Below are positions 11,052 to 22,199 of a stretch of 64,000 bases of DNA, piece by piece. The stretch is from Oidiodendron maius Zn (taxonomy: Eukaryota > Ascomycota > Leotiomycetes > Myxotrichaceae): positions 1,178,001-1,242,000 of the forward strand of contig KN832877.1 of the NCBI GenBank assembly GCA_000827325.1, given 5' to 3'. How positions within the stretch are numbered: the stretch's first letter is position 1; every line of letters starts with the position of its first letter. A model generated the notes under the pieces. The model ran no database searches. It worked only from the letters and a program-made list of their open reading frames with translations, and was not told the origin of the DNA. The position numbers were made by a program, and so were the translations under genes.

Positions 11052-13015
11052 TCATAAATCCTGCCCTTCATTTAAATCCTTCCCTCCACCGTAGTTTGTT
11101 ATGTACCCCAAATTTTCTAACTTAATTCTCAAGTTTCGAAGATTTTCCCACTTCTGCTTGTCTTTTGATGTATGAAGATCGACCGCAAGAGTAAACTCTT
11201 TTCTGTCCAGAAACTTTTCCAGGCCTAGCGTAACCTGTACAATAACTTCCCTCTGGATTGCCGCAGTTGCAATAAATTCTTGATTTTCACGATATGGTAA
11301 ATCCGAATGCCTCAAATAATCGTTGATCTTGTCGAAAAGTGCAGTTGGATCTAAAGAGCCGGCATCTAGTTCGATTATCGTGCACCAAGTTTTATATCTC
11401 AAGCTATTGTTGGATTCGGAGGCTGTATTATTTTCGGGATCCAAGATTTTCAAGTCTATGACGACCACAAACGTTTCCATGCTTTCGAAATCTTGAAATA
11501 CTAATACCCCTAGAAAGTTATTGAACACGTTTCCCCAAAGACGCCTCCACTATTCATTCCAGTTTGGCCAACCCTAAACGAGCTTAAAATCTCGATCATG
11601 TGGTTTTTGTACTTCTTGGACCCAAACACATGGTCGAGGAAGGTTTAATGCCCTAGCGTTGTTATGCCTTACGAATATGGTACGGCGCTGAAGCATGTCG
11701 AGCTGGGCCGAATCTTGCCACCTTATTAGCAAACTGTTCTAAATTCATTGGGGCAGAGTCAGGTCCTCGAAAACATTTGGACGAATAGTTAACATACAGT
11801 GAAGATTACAATCATTCTCTAACCCTTCTATAGAGTCTCGTTTTGGGCGAGGAAACCGAGGAAACCGCAATATGCTATTTATTCCACGAAGTAGGAGGAG
11901 TACATCAGGACTGTGTCGATAAAACCGATCTAGCCCGGAATCTAATCGCCTCAAAAAGATCGCAGGGCGTGAGAGGATATCATTTCGCATCCCGCAGTTG
12001 AGTATCACAAGCCAGCCATGAATCTTCCGGCCATATTGAAGCGGGATGTTATAAGTACACGGACACCCAAGCAATTCACTTGAAATCCCTTATTTGTGAC
12101 CATTGTAGGGACGTTGACAATATACTCAAGCGGAGCATGCAGGCGGTCATCTCTGGCATATGGGAATATGTCACCAGACCCAAGAAACCAATCTGGCGAT
12201 GGAGCCAGAAGCGATCGACGATATTCATCAGTTTCATCGGAAGAGTGCCAGGAACGATAATGGGCAAAGAGAGACTCATCGTCGGTTTGCCTAAGTATTT
12301 CCTCCTGAAGTAGATAGAAGGCTCTGTAGCCTTCGCCATACAATAGCGGCATATTGACATCAAAAATACCCAGCAGAGAGTATGATCTATCTTCTATTCG
12401 AGTGGTGATCCGTCTTGCAGCCCAAGACATCCTTCGAGAAACACTAACAGCTGATTGAATATTCCTCCTATTAAGCAGCACTTCCTTGTCGATAGTTGTA
12501 ACATCATATATCACGTTGACAAGCTCTGTTTTTGTACCCAACATAGTCCAAGACTTGGAAAAGAAAATCAGCTGAGGTGGAGCAATGAGTTGTTGCAGCG
12601 TCCATCCTCTTGTAAACCATCTGCTTCGTCGAAAGCTCGATTGAGAGTAGCAGGGGTCTTCAACTTCTCGAGGAGGCACGTCAGACATATATACATAGCA
12701 AATCGCCGCTTTCTTATACCATCGGTACATGGACTTGATAGCTTCTGATAGCTCAGCTGAGCTAGATTTATCAATACAACACGTATCAATCCAGATGTGT
12801 TTATAGCTGTCTTTCTCGGCTTGCACACGGCTACTCTTTAGCTTAGAGAACCCCTTCTTGTGTGTAGGTACGTCCCCTTGCATGTCCTGGAATGTGATTT
12901 CCTCCTTATCTTCCTCCTTATCCCAAGTGTGAGAAAGAATTGCATAACTGTAGGACTCAGACTGGCTTTCCAAGAATTCATCCACTATTAACTTGGTTGT
13001 ATGTAAGAGTCGCAT
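11052..13015 (-). pseudogene. HET-domain (heterokaryon incompatibility) gene, broken
   Basis: The 5' part from an ATG at 13015 encodes a good HET domain: M-R-L-L-H-T-T-K-L start, Y-A-I-L-S-H-T-W, W-I-D-T-C-C-I-D-K, R-G-W-T-L-Q-Q-L-I-A-P and Y-S-L-L-G-I-F. Near 12060-12075 the frame is lost and protein-like sequence continues one frame over (W-L-V-I-L-N-C-G, then L-R-R-L-D-S). That frame stops at 11745. A third stretch (about 11580-11720) and a fourth (11052-11525, F-L-G-V-L-V-F-Q) continue the expected C-terminal region in further frames with stops between. At least two frameshifts and a nonsense change are needed. Sequencing error could explain one but not all. An intact HET protein would act in non-self recognition and cell death; this copy should not. 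Confidence 0.8.
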
Positions 13016-14010
13016 GATTGCAAGTTTATGAGGCAACTTATACAGTAATCTTCCTCCCGTCCTTAGTGACTCCCTTCCTACTTACGGTGGGGGATGACAT
13101 ACTAATGAGGTTTACGACGACAAGTAAATATTCCAAAATTACCGGACATTGGTGTCAAATCCAAGTCAGGCTCACTCTGTTGCTTCCAAGGAATTGTGTA
13201 TAGTGTTATCCAACGGTTGTTGGTTATGACAGTCAGTTGATATTGATCTAAGGCTCTAAAATTAGATCCAGAAAATCCTGGATGCATGCTGACAAGGCCA
13301 GCCAATACATCCACACTGGTAAGAATATTACTAATCACCTATGTCGCCAGTTAAGTAGTTGTACAAGCGTCTTGCCTTGCGGCCCGTGGGGAGCTAGGAA
13401 TGTGCACCAAATAGGTACGATGGTCGTTGATTGAGGAGAGATGGACAGGGGGGATGACACGTCACCCACGTGATACTACGTACATCTGAAACGCTATTAA
13501 TATTGCTCCCTTTTAGCTATTAAGCATTTATATCACTTTTACGGGGTTTCTAGAAGGTATCCAACTCCAATCCTTCCAACTTACGTACAACTGTAAAACC
13601 GTAGTTACGGTCAGCTTCTAAAGCTTACATTATATACCTATCCGGGAGGTTAGGGGGCTTCCTGGAGTCAAATGACAGAGCTTTGGAGATGTACACATGA
13701 TATTGCTGCGCCATGACCAAGGTGTATTTGATCAGCATCTTCATGATGAGGTTGAAGTATGTGCAGAACTGATTCGATTGCAAGTGCCAAGTATGGGAAG
13801 TGAAAGAGCGAGGGGCAATATTTTAAGTATCAAAAATCCGAATTTGAATTTGAATTTTATACTGCAGAGGTATCTAGAGTACACATGAAGTACTTACTCC
13901 AATCATGACGCCAGGCCCCAAACTCCACGCCCAAATAGCCATTATCATTTAAAATATCTATCTATAAGAAACGAACACCCAATTCCGCCCATCTCCACAC
14001 GTCAACACAC
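13016..14010. other. intergenic, upstream of the broken HET gene
   Basis: No gene seen. There is an E-box at 13467-13472 and AT-rich sequence around 13495-13640. The 63-codon frame at 13697-13888 is unsupported. Confidence 0.45.
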
Positions 14011-15010
14011 CTAAATAGTGTCATACCGTCCCTGCATCACCTTCGCAACTCTCCTGCGATACTGCTCCTTAAACTGTATTCTCTTCACCGTCCCATACCC
14101 AATCGTCATAGCTAACAGTAGCGCCCAGACACCAGTGACTATCGCCCCGACCGGTGTGATCAGGATGTGCGTGCCCGGAAGCACGAATTGCTGACCCGGG
14201 CCAACAACAAGCGTTTGCAAGGGTGTTTGTTGCGAAGCCACGTTGGCTTGTGTGACGGATTTGGAGGAGGAAGTCGAGAAACTACCGACCAGGAACGAGG
14301 AGGATGTGAAGGAGAGAGTGGTACTAGCTTGGGTACCTTGCGGGGAGGTGCCAGTTAGAGTGACGGTGGGGACAAGGGCGCTTTTGAGGGTGGACCTGAA
14401 TGGAGTACAGGTTAGATTTGATATTAAATTGAGAGAGAGAGGTGACGTACATATCCATGCCGAGCATATCTTGGTCGAGTTTGCCATATAAGGCATATGA
14501 TTGAGCGAGAGTCGGTGTTTGTCTCTTGCCCATTTCACCACGGGCCATGAGAGAGATGGAATCGTCTCGCCGCCTTAGCGCAGCGTTGTCAACGCTCTGC
14601 GCGGTCGCAGAGGCGTATGCCAAATCCACCTGCACATTTTGCGCCGAGATCCCAGCGAACTCGCCTGTCGGCTGTGAGATCATGAATAGTCTCACATCAG
14701 CGTGGAAGATGCCGGTCGAATTGTCCCAGAAGGGGATGTTGTAGCAGGCCGCTATTCCAGAGGGATTGCCGGCATCGCCATTGAGAGATTGAAGCTGGGT
14801 GGTGCATGCAGAGAGGACGCTCTCATTCCACTGTGTGATGTTCACCGTCGATGTTGGCGTATCTCGTTCCTCCAGCGGCTCGATAATCGAGTCAACATAC
14901 CGCCTCATCTGATCTTCCGTCAAGTCTCTCTTTCCCAAAGGCATATCACCGAACAGACCTCCATACACCTGACCAAAGAAAAGGATTGAAGCTAACGTTG
15001 TTGTCCGCAT
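14011..15010 (-). CDS. secreted or single-pass membrane protein, unrecognised
   Basis: Exons 14451-15010 and 14011-14395 (intron 14396-14450, 55 nt, GTACGT donor) give 314 residues. The N-terminus is a clear signal peptide (about 17 residues, ending Q-V-Y-G), followed by K-R and R-R sites that Kex2-type proteases could cut. The lumenal part has a few cysteines (for example S-A-C-T and A-A-C-Y) and N-glycosylation sequons, then a Ser/Thr-rich stretch. Near the C-terminus is one hydrophobic helix (about 24 residues), followed by a basic tail of about 25 residues. This suggests a type I surface protein with a short cytosolic tail. The function is unknown; a cell-wall or sensor-like role would fit the layout but nothing proves it. 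Confidence 0.75.
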
Positions 15011-17154
15011 TATGATTGTGAATATGGTAATCGGTAATATATCGAAGATTGATCAAGCTTGATCAAGGTAGTGTTCTCGAACGAATGCAATATTATCCGG
15101 CCAGCGGAATTGTTTCTCTAGAATAAAATAAAAGAATGAACCTGTGCGTATATGGTTGAAGAAGGTCGAGCAAGTGAATGTAAGTAGTTGGCAAGATGAA
15201 AGGTGCCGGCCCGGGTACTAGAAAATAGAATATAAAACAAAAAGAACGCGCAAGCAATGCACGAAGCTAGAGAATAGAAGGTAAGGTAAAGAAGAGAACG
15301 GATGAGAAACTTGTTTGAAAATAAAATAAAACCAGGACAGGATTAGAGCATATATCGCATCTCATTCATGCAAAACGAGGAAATCAAAACAAGCTCGGAC
15401 TCGAGCCAAAAGCAGATATTCCGCACACAAGGACAACACGAAGGGGGAAGAAACGAGCACGAACGTTCGAGACATGGGACTGAGGGTCTTGGAGTCTCAT
15501 AGCATGAAGGAGAAGTTGGAGAGAGTATGAAGAAGGACGAGGGGGCAGACTGGAAACCCACTTTGCGACCCTCCCAGGCCAGAGGGACGGACAGTATCAA
15601 GTCTGCCTATAGTACGGGCATTTTCGTATCAAGCCTGGACCAGATGATACAATGGGCCCGCTAGCAGCGAACCGGACCCGCCAAGGCGCAAAGAGACAGT
15701 GGCAATTTTGCCCCGTGAGCGCAAGTCGCACGCGGGTGTACCTCCAGACGGCACTTGTTAGACACTCGTCTCTAGCCCCTCTATGACGAGTATCAAGAGG
15801 TCCCGTGCGAGACAAGAGCGTCCCGGCGGATGTCGCAGGGTGGCACGAAGCGCAACCAGGGGGTGCGTCCAGCCGAGGCCAGCATGGGTCAGGCGCCGGC
15901 AGCGAGAGGGAAAGGAAGGTTCCATAGCGTATGAATGGAGAAGAGGGACTCAGGATAGTTAGGCTGTGTCAGGCTGGGTTGGTTACGCGGTCGCTGGTTG
16001 TCGCAGGCGGTAACAGCCAGGCCAGTGCGCGCGGGCGTTGACACCGGGACTGCGTGAGGGTGAAGCTGGCGCCGTCTCATCTCTGGTTGGAAGTGGAGCT
16101 TTTTCTCATGCGAGCGACCCGCGCGCGTGATGACTAAGGACTCAGGGACGCTAGGCGGGTTCGGGGAATCCATCGTCAGGTACCGGCAGGGGTAAACTGA
16201 TTCAAGCGAGAGCCGCATTTGGGACCCGTGCCCGTGGTGGTGAAGGGGTCAAGTGGATGGGATTTGAGTCAGGTGTGAGGGTTACGCTGGATTCGAGGAG
16301 GCTGGCAGCTGGGATTACGCGGCTTGATTGCGTGTGCCTAGAGGCACAAGTTGTGTGCGGTGTCTCAATCAGATGTGCAAGCACGGCAGACTGTAGGCAG
16401 AAGGTATGATTTTGTACTTGCTGAAAGAATTGAAGGCATCATATCCTCTATCACCAAAATAACACATTTTCTTCGTCTTCAGTCCACTGTTATTGAAGTT
16501 CTCTTATTCAAAAACTAATAAGTTTACCCAGCAAAGTACCGCCTAGGATCTCTCAGGAAGGGGTAATGTATATGCATGCATATCGCCTCGCCTAGTTTCG
16601 TGATGCCTCCGAGTCTTGGCTTTATCTCTCTAATTCCTTGCGGTAATAAAACTCTCCAAAAGACCCATATAGGAATAAGAGAGCTAGTCTGGATAGAGTA
16701 ATATCGCTTGATGCAGTTTTGGTCTTAATTGGGGAGAAGGAGTAGGGGGGCGGACGGGGGGGTTAAGACCCTCGGACACTCATTATATACAGTATATTAA
16801 TTGCCTAGACTTTTGATTTATTTAGAATAGAGACGTTCGCTCTTTCATTTCTCTCTCGATAATATCCTCCCTCCTTAGAGACCAACTTTCAGTAAGTGCA
16901 GATAAAGATTAAGTAGCTAATTATCTCGCATTCATTCCTCGCATTTTTCCTATTTACAAACTCCGCTCATCAGTGCAAACTCATTCAATAGATTATCATG
17001 TCTAATATCTGTACTCTCGTAGTATATGATATTCCATGCAAATCTCTCTACCCTCATCTTATTCTGTCTCTCAGGACCCTCTACCCCGGAGGTATACCCC
17101 GCACAGGATCTAGCTCTTTCATGCATGCAATCATGAACATGAATAACGCAAAGA

Positions 17155-17190
<36 letters not shown>

Positions 17191-17373
17191 CGCTCACCCG
17201 AAATTCCAACCATCCAGGTTCTGGATACGTCTGGATGCCGCCCAAATAAGGAAAAGGTAAGGCGTAAACTAAGGAGAAAATATGAATGCAAGCGATGCTG
17301 CTGGATATCATAGATCATGTGGAAATGCCCGGAAAAGGATAACGAAATAGAAATGAAACGATGAGACGGAAAT
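15011..17373. other. long intergenic region with CT microsatellite
   Basis: I see no supported gene in these 2.36 kb. The part 15600-16330 is GC-rich and carries several overlapping open frames with no domain character. A run of CT dinucleotides lies at about 17159-17187 and a G-rich patch at about 16736-16765. A long untranslated region or an unannotated noncoding transcript cannot be excluded. Confidence 0.4.
17159..17187. repeat. (CT)n microsatellite
   Basis: About fourteen consecutive CT units lie some 190 bases beyond the stop codon of the GT4 gene. Confidence 0.9.
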
Positions 17374-18861
17374 CTATGCCGCGCCCTGCAGATTCCGCGT
17401 GGCGGTCCGCACGACCAGTGCAGCCTGCACCATGATCCAGGTAATGACCAGACCGCACCACACGCCAAAGATGATGCCGATGCCGCCCATGAGCCGGAAG
17501 TCTACGATCAATCGCCCCAGGAAGCCGCGCAGCTCCGGAGAGAGCAGGAGCCAGCTGTAGATCGGGATAGAGAAGTTCTGCGGTGCGGGAGGGGCCATCT
17601 CTTGGGTGTCCAGCGCCTCGGCGAGCTTCCACGCAACGCGATTATTGATCTTCTCCCACGTAGCTTCTTCGACCATGCGCCGCGACTCGAGAGACATTTC
17701 CTTGCGCAGCTTGGCATTGGAGAGGAGCACGACCTTCTCAACAAAGGTGTTCAGGTCCGATGGAGGGACGAGGTAGCCCGACTTCCCGTCCGCAACGATC
17801 TCGCTAGGACCGCCCTCATCACGGGCAATGACGGGCACGCCGCTCGCCATGGACTCTAGGACCACGAGGCCGAATGTCTCGGTGATGGAGCAGTGCAGGA
17901 AGACGTCCCCGCAGGCGTACGCGCGAGCCAACTCCTCTCCTCGCAGGAATCCCGTGAAATGCACCTTCTCGTCCTCGACCAGGCTGCCAAACAGGTTCCG
18001 CACGTCCTCCACCACTTGGGGATTCTTATTCCCTCCCACAACCACCAGCTTAAACACCACTCCTCGCTGATCCAGCTCCTTGGCCACATCCGCTAGGAAC
18101 TCGAAGCCCTTCTCTGGCGCCAGCCGTGCAACCGACACGAGGATCAGCTCTCCGTTCGGCGCGAACCGCCGGCGCATCTCCTCGTTGCGCTTGGAGGGGT
18201 GGAACAACTCTGCGTTCACACCCCTCCTCAGATTCATCATCTTGTCATCTTGTACGCCCGCCTTCTCGAGATACCGCCTCACGAACAACGAGGGGTAGAA
18301 CACCGTCCGCACGGAGGGATGGCGGAAGAGATAGCCCTGCACCGAGCGGAACACCCATACGGCCCACGCATCTAAGGGAGAGGGGAACAAGATCTCGCAG
18401 TAGCCAGACAGGTCCGTCTGGAAGTTGAGCAGGACGGGCGGGCGTTGGGCGCGCTGCTGCTGGCGCAATTGCAGCAGGATCTGGAAGCCCAGGGACGCGG
18501 GCGACGCGAGGTAGATGAGGTCCGGGCGAGCTTTGAAGGTGCGGGCGTAAAGCGCGGAGAGGCGCACGGGGTAGACGACGCTGAGCTCGGGGTTGTAGGG
18601 GAGCGGGTAGCCCTGCACACGGACCTCGATCTGGGAGTCGGCAGAGCTGGTAGTGACAGGGCCGGCAGAGGGGGTCTGCGAGATAGCGGGGGCGACGACG
18701 GCGACGTGCACGCCATGGCGCCGCAGATACTCAACGAGGTGCAGGGTGGTGCGCGAGACGCCGTTGACGGGGCCGAAGGACTCGGTGGCCAGGAGGAGAT
18801 TCTTATTGACGAGGGCTGGCGGGAAGGGGAGGGTGTCGGGAGGCGGTGGAGGAGAGTCCAT
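17374..18861 (-). CDS. GT4-family glycosyltransferase (SQD2/mannosyltransferase-like)
   Basis: Retaining GT-B glycosyltransferase of 495 residues in a single exon. The N-terminal half has the acceptor-side motif G-P-V-N-G-V-S-R-T. The C-terminal half has the donor-side motifs: S-V-A-R-L-A-P-E-K-G, then the E-x7-E signature E-T-F-G-L-V-V-L-E near residue 330, then G-G-P-S-E-I-V. The last 45 residues contain a hydrophobic segment (G-I-I-F-G-V-W-C-G-L-V-I) that would tether it to a membrane. The closest architecture I know is that of SQD2-like and PimB-like lipid glycosyltransferases. It is divergently transcribed from a UDP-glucose dehydrogenase gene, so UDP-glucuronate as donor is an attractive inference. 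A mannosyl or glucosyl donor is not excluded. Confidence 0.88.
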   Translation of the reverse strand: MDSPPPPPDTLPFPPALVNKNLLLATESFGPVNGVSRTTLHLVEYLRRHGVHVAVVAPAISQTPSAGPVTTSSADSQIEVRVQGYPLPYNPELSVVYPVRLSALYARTFKARPDLIYLASPASLGFQILLQLRQQQRAQRPPVLLNFQTDLSGYCEILFPSPLDAWAVWVFRSVQGYLFRHPSVRTVFYPSLFVRRYLEKAGVQDDKMMNLRRGVNAELFHPSKRNEEMRRRFAPNGELILVSVARLAPEKGFEFLADVAKELDQRGVVFKLVVVGGNKNPQVVEDVRNLFGSLVEDEKVHFTGFLRGEELARAYACGDVFLHCSITETFGLVVLESMASGVPVIARDEGGPSEIVADGKSGYLVPPSDLNTFVEKVVLLSNAKLRKEMSLESRRMVEEATWEKINNRVAWKLAEALDTQEMAPPAPQNFSIPIYSWLLLSPELRGFLGRLIVDFRLMGGIGIIFGVWCGLVITWIMVQAALVVRTATRNLQGAA

Positions 18862-20107
18862 GGCTGGATATGTGGGAATGAGGGCGGAGGGAGAAGAGTG
18901 GTAAGAAGGAGTTGGGGAAGTTTAGAGGAGTGAAGGCTGTTGGATGTCGAAGAAAGAACGCGTCCTGCTATCGCGAGACCATTCCCACACGTCGATTCCA
19001 GGTGCCAGCGGAGGATTGAAGGCAGAGGAACAAGATTTCGGGGGGGGAGGGGAATGAGGATATAAATCGGCGCTGAGAAGGCAGGACAAACAAAGGTCAG
19101 ATGGACCCCTCGGAGACGAGATGGAGAGGGGTGATAAGAGATAGCATTACGGTAATTTGAGCATGGCGAAAGGGACGAATACCCGTATTCTAGCAGCCAG
19201 CGGGCCGACTGGAGGGGAGGGATACCGTAAAATGGTGGTAATTCGGGGTATAATAGTATAAATTGTTGTGGAACAGGTGTCTGGTGTCGGAGGCGTAGCC
19301 ACCACAGTGGTGGTCACCCGTAGTCAAACGCGTATAATATATCCCATGCCTATGGACGCGGCACGTGGGGCGGACACAAGGCTGAGAGTTTCTCGCGGTT
19401 TTCTGATCTCTCGTGCCCACCCGGCTGTCTCTCTACTAGTTTCCTGGGTGGAATGCGGTCTCTCTGATCGTGACTCTGCCTATCGGAAGCCGCTCCCGTG
19501 ACATCTGCGGCCCTCGTGTGCCTATCGAGTGGCTGAGTGGCCTTCGTGATCGTCTATAGAATGAGGGTAGTGATGCTCCTTTTCTCCGTTCCATTCTCGA
19601 GGGGGACCAGGTACCTCTGACCGTATTCTTGCTCTCTACCCGCCGTACCACATCGCCATGCCCCGCGAGGTACCCTTCTTTGCCCCTGCGATGACCACGC
19701 CCACATAGCACCGTAATATTGCCTCGGCCGCGTGATCGCTGTCGAGTCCAGTGTGTCTCGAGTGTCCCGTAGACTGACTGTGCCTACCTACTCTGGTCGC
19801 GTCTTTCTCCTTTCCTTTTTCTTTCTTTTCCTGAATAGCCTCATTGCCATCCCTCTTTCCGTCTCTCACTGTCTCTCTTGGTGTCTCTTGGTCTCTCTAC
19901 TCCTCATCTGCTTGATCGCGACCCGATCAAGCATTCGCTTTCTCCCCTCTGTTGAACCCCCGCGCTTTGTTGCGCGGCGTGCGCTCCGCCTTCCACCCCA
20001 ATTCCACATCAAACAGGTACGCCACTTTTCCTGATATACTTGGCCTCTTCCCATTCTCACTCCCCTTTTCATCGCGCATACTCATTATCTACCACCGCGC
20101 AGACAGA
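18862..20107. promoter_or_regulatory. shared divergent promoter region of GT4 and UGD
   Basis: These 1.25 kb lie between the two ATGs. The part next to UGD (about 19795-20100) is pyrimidine-rich (CTTTCTCC, TCTCTC), as is usual just upstream of highly expressed fungal genes. A CACGTGGGG element is at 19362-19370. No open frame here looks coding. Confidence 0.55.
19362..19369 (+). promoter_or_regulatory. CACGTGGG element (Pho4/NUC-1-type site)
   Basis: CACGTGGG is the high-affinity form of the site bound by the yeast phosphate regulator Pho4; Neurospora NUC-1 binds the same core. It sits roughly midway between the two genes. One 8-base match in 1.2 kb can occur by chance, so this is only suggestive. 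Confidence 0.35.
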
Positions 20108-22199
20108 ATGCCGCCCCCGCCATCGACCGTTGGCAGCGATGACAGCCTCATCGACCCCTCCACTGCCGCGACCACCCCCGCGCCCAGCCTGACCTTCAGC
20201 CCGGTGCTGCACCCCACCAAGTTGCACGACCTCGACAACCTCACGACCCCTAGGATCGCATCCCTCGAACGCACCCGCCCTGCGCCGGCCTTCAAAGTCA
20301 AGAATATCTGTTGTGTGGGCGCTGGATATGTGGGTAGGTGTGCCCCTGGCTAATTATATACCCTCTAATATCCGGGACCTGGCTGACGAATGACGTGCAG
20401 GTGGCCCCACGGCGGCCGTGATGGCCTTCCAGAACCCCCACCTCAACATCACCGTCGTCGATCGCGATGCCCAGCGCATCGCCGCCTGGCAGTCGAAACA
20501 CCTGCCTCTCTACGAGCCCGGCCTGTACCCCATCCTGCGCGTCGCCCGCGACGGCTCCAAGGCCTGCACATTTGTCAATGATGCGCCTCATTCCGATCAC
20601 CTCAGCAGCATCTCCTCCGCCTCCTCCGATGTCTCGAGCTGCGAGAGCCAGTGCGCCGAGCACCGTGAGGAGATCGCGCTCTCTGCACGCCTGCCAAACC
20701 TCTTCTTTTCCACGGAGGTCTCGCGATGTATCAGTGAGGCGGATATCGTGCTGATTGCCATCAACACCCCCACCAAGGCGCGTGGCGTGGGCGCGGGGCG
20801 CGCAACCGACATGACTGCGATGGAGGCGGTTACAAGAGAGATTGCGCTGCATGCCAAGGACGGGGCCATTCTAGTGGAGAAGAGTACAGTGCCATGTCGT
20901 ACGGCGGACCTGGTATCTGAAACGGTGGGTGTACCTTCATTTCTACAATTCCTATACTAACCTCCCCAGGTTCGGATCCATCGCCCACATCTCAACTTCG
21001 AGGTCCTTTCCAACCCCGAGTTCCTGGCTGCGGGGACTGCCATCACTAACCTCCTAGAGCCTGATCGGGTGATCATTGGCTCTTCTGACACCCCCAATGG
21101 CCTGCGTGCGGCCAATGCCCTGGCGGACGTGTACGCCGCATGGGTGCCGCGCTCAAAGATTGTAACTACCAACCTCTGGTCCTCTGAGCTCTCGAAATTG
21201 GTTGCAAACTCCATGTTAGCGCAGCGAATAAGCTCCATCAATTCCATCTCCGCCATCTGTGAGAAGGTTGGAGCCGATATCGACGATGTCTCCAAGTCCG
21301 TTGGATTGGACGAGCGGATCGGCAGGAAGTACCTCAAGGCAGGTATCGGCTTCGGAGGGAGCTGTTTCAAGAAGGATATCCTCAGTCTGGTCTACCTGGC
21401 GCAGAGTCTAGGATTAGAGGAGGTGGCAGATTACTGGACGCAAGTGCTCGACATCAATGATTGGCAGCGGATACGTTTCGCCAAACGCATTATCAAGTGC
21501 CTCAACGGCACCCTCTCGATGAAGAAGCTGACCGTCCTGGGGTATGCATTCAAAGAAGACACCTCAGATACTCGCGAGTCGCCAGCCCTCGAGACCATCA
21601 AGCAGCTCTTAGAAGATGGCCCTAGCGAAATTGCAGTCTACGATCCTTTCTGCGACCCGGCCTTCATCCGTGACGAGCTCAGGCGGTTCCTCGGTCCCGA
21701 CGCCCTGAAGGAATCCGGCGGCCCCATCGAGGTCTACGCAGATGCCTACCAGGCCTGCGCCAACAGCCACGCCATCATCATCACCACAGACTGCGACAAG
21801 TTCCGTAACACGCCATCCTCATCCACCACGGCGTCTAAACACAAAGCCATCCCAGAAGATCCCCGTCCCTTTACCCATATCTCCCCCACGGAAACCGAGA
21901 TTCTTCGCCTGCAGACACATCTTTCCTCCACGCTCGGCAGCTCCAATTCCCTAGACCGCTTCGCCGATGAGCCCGCTTGCGAAGCAGGCTGTGAGGCGTG
22001 CGTGGCTGATTTAAAGAAGGTCGAGATACAGGGTCGCAGGCAGACTGAGACACTGGACTGGAACCGCGTCGCGTACCACCTGCAGAAGCCAAAATGGGTG
22101 TTTGATGGCCGCGGGGTGTTGAGCGTGAAGGAGATGGCGGCGCTCGGGGTGAGGGTTGAGGGGATCGGAAGGGTAGGGTGGAGTGGGATGTTGCCGTGA
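20108..22199 (+). CDS. UDP-glucose 6-dehydrogenase
   Basis: Oxidises UDP-glucose to UDP-glucuronate with two NAD+. Exons 20108-20333, 20401-20924 and 20970-22199 (introns 67 and 45 nt) give 659 residues. The Rossmann motif G-A-G-Y-V-G-G-P-T lies at about 71-79 and spans the first intron. Other family blocks follow: N-T-P-T-K, E-K-S-T-V-P, N-P-E-F-L-A-A-G, the catalytic Cys at about 382 in G-F-G-G-S-C-F-K-K-D, and the C-terminal domain L-G-Y-A-F-K-E-D-T-S-D-T-R-E-S. About 65 polar residues precede the Rossmann fold. The segment between about 530 and 600 is longer than in bacterial or animal enzymes. The pairing with the GT4 gene suggests that its product feeds a glucuronosyl transfer. Confidence 0.95.

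Noticed and set aside
15600-16390. several GC-rich open frames between 15.6 and 16.4 kb
   Set aside because: GC-rich sequence lacks stops by chance on all frames; no frame shows domain character or introns.
17374-22199. a biosynthetic gene cluster around GT4/UGD
   Set aside because: Only two genes fit; neighbours on both sides (membrane protein, Ca2+/H+ exchanger) give no further pathway step.
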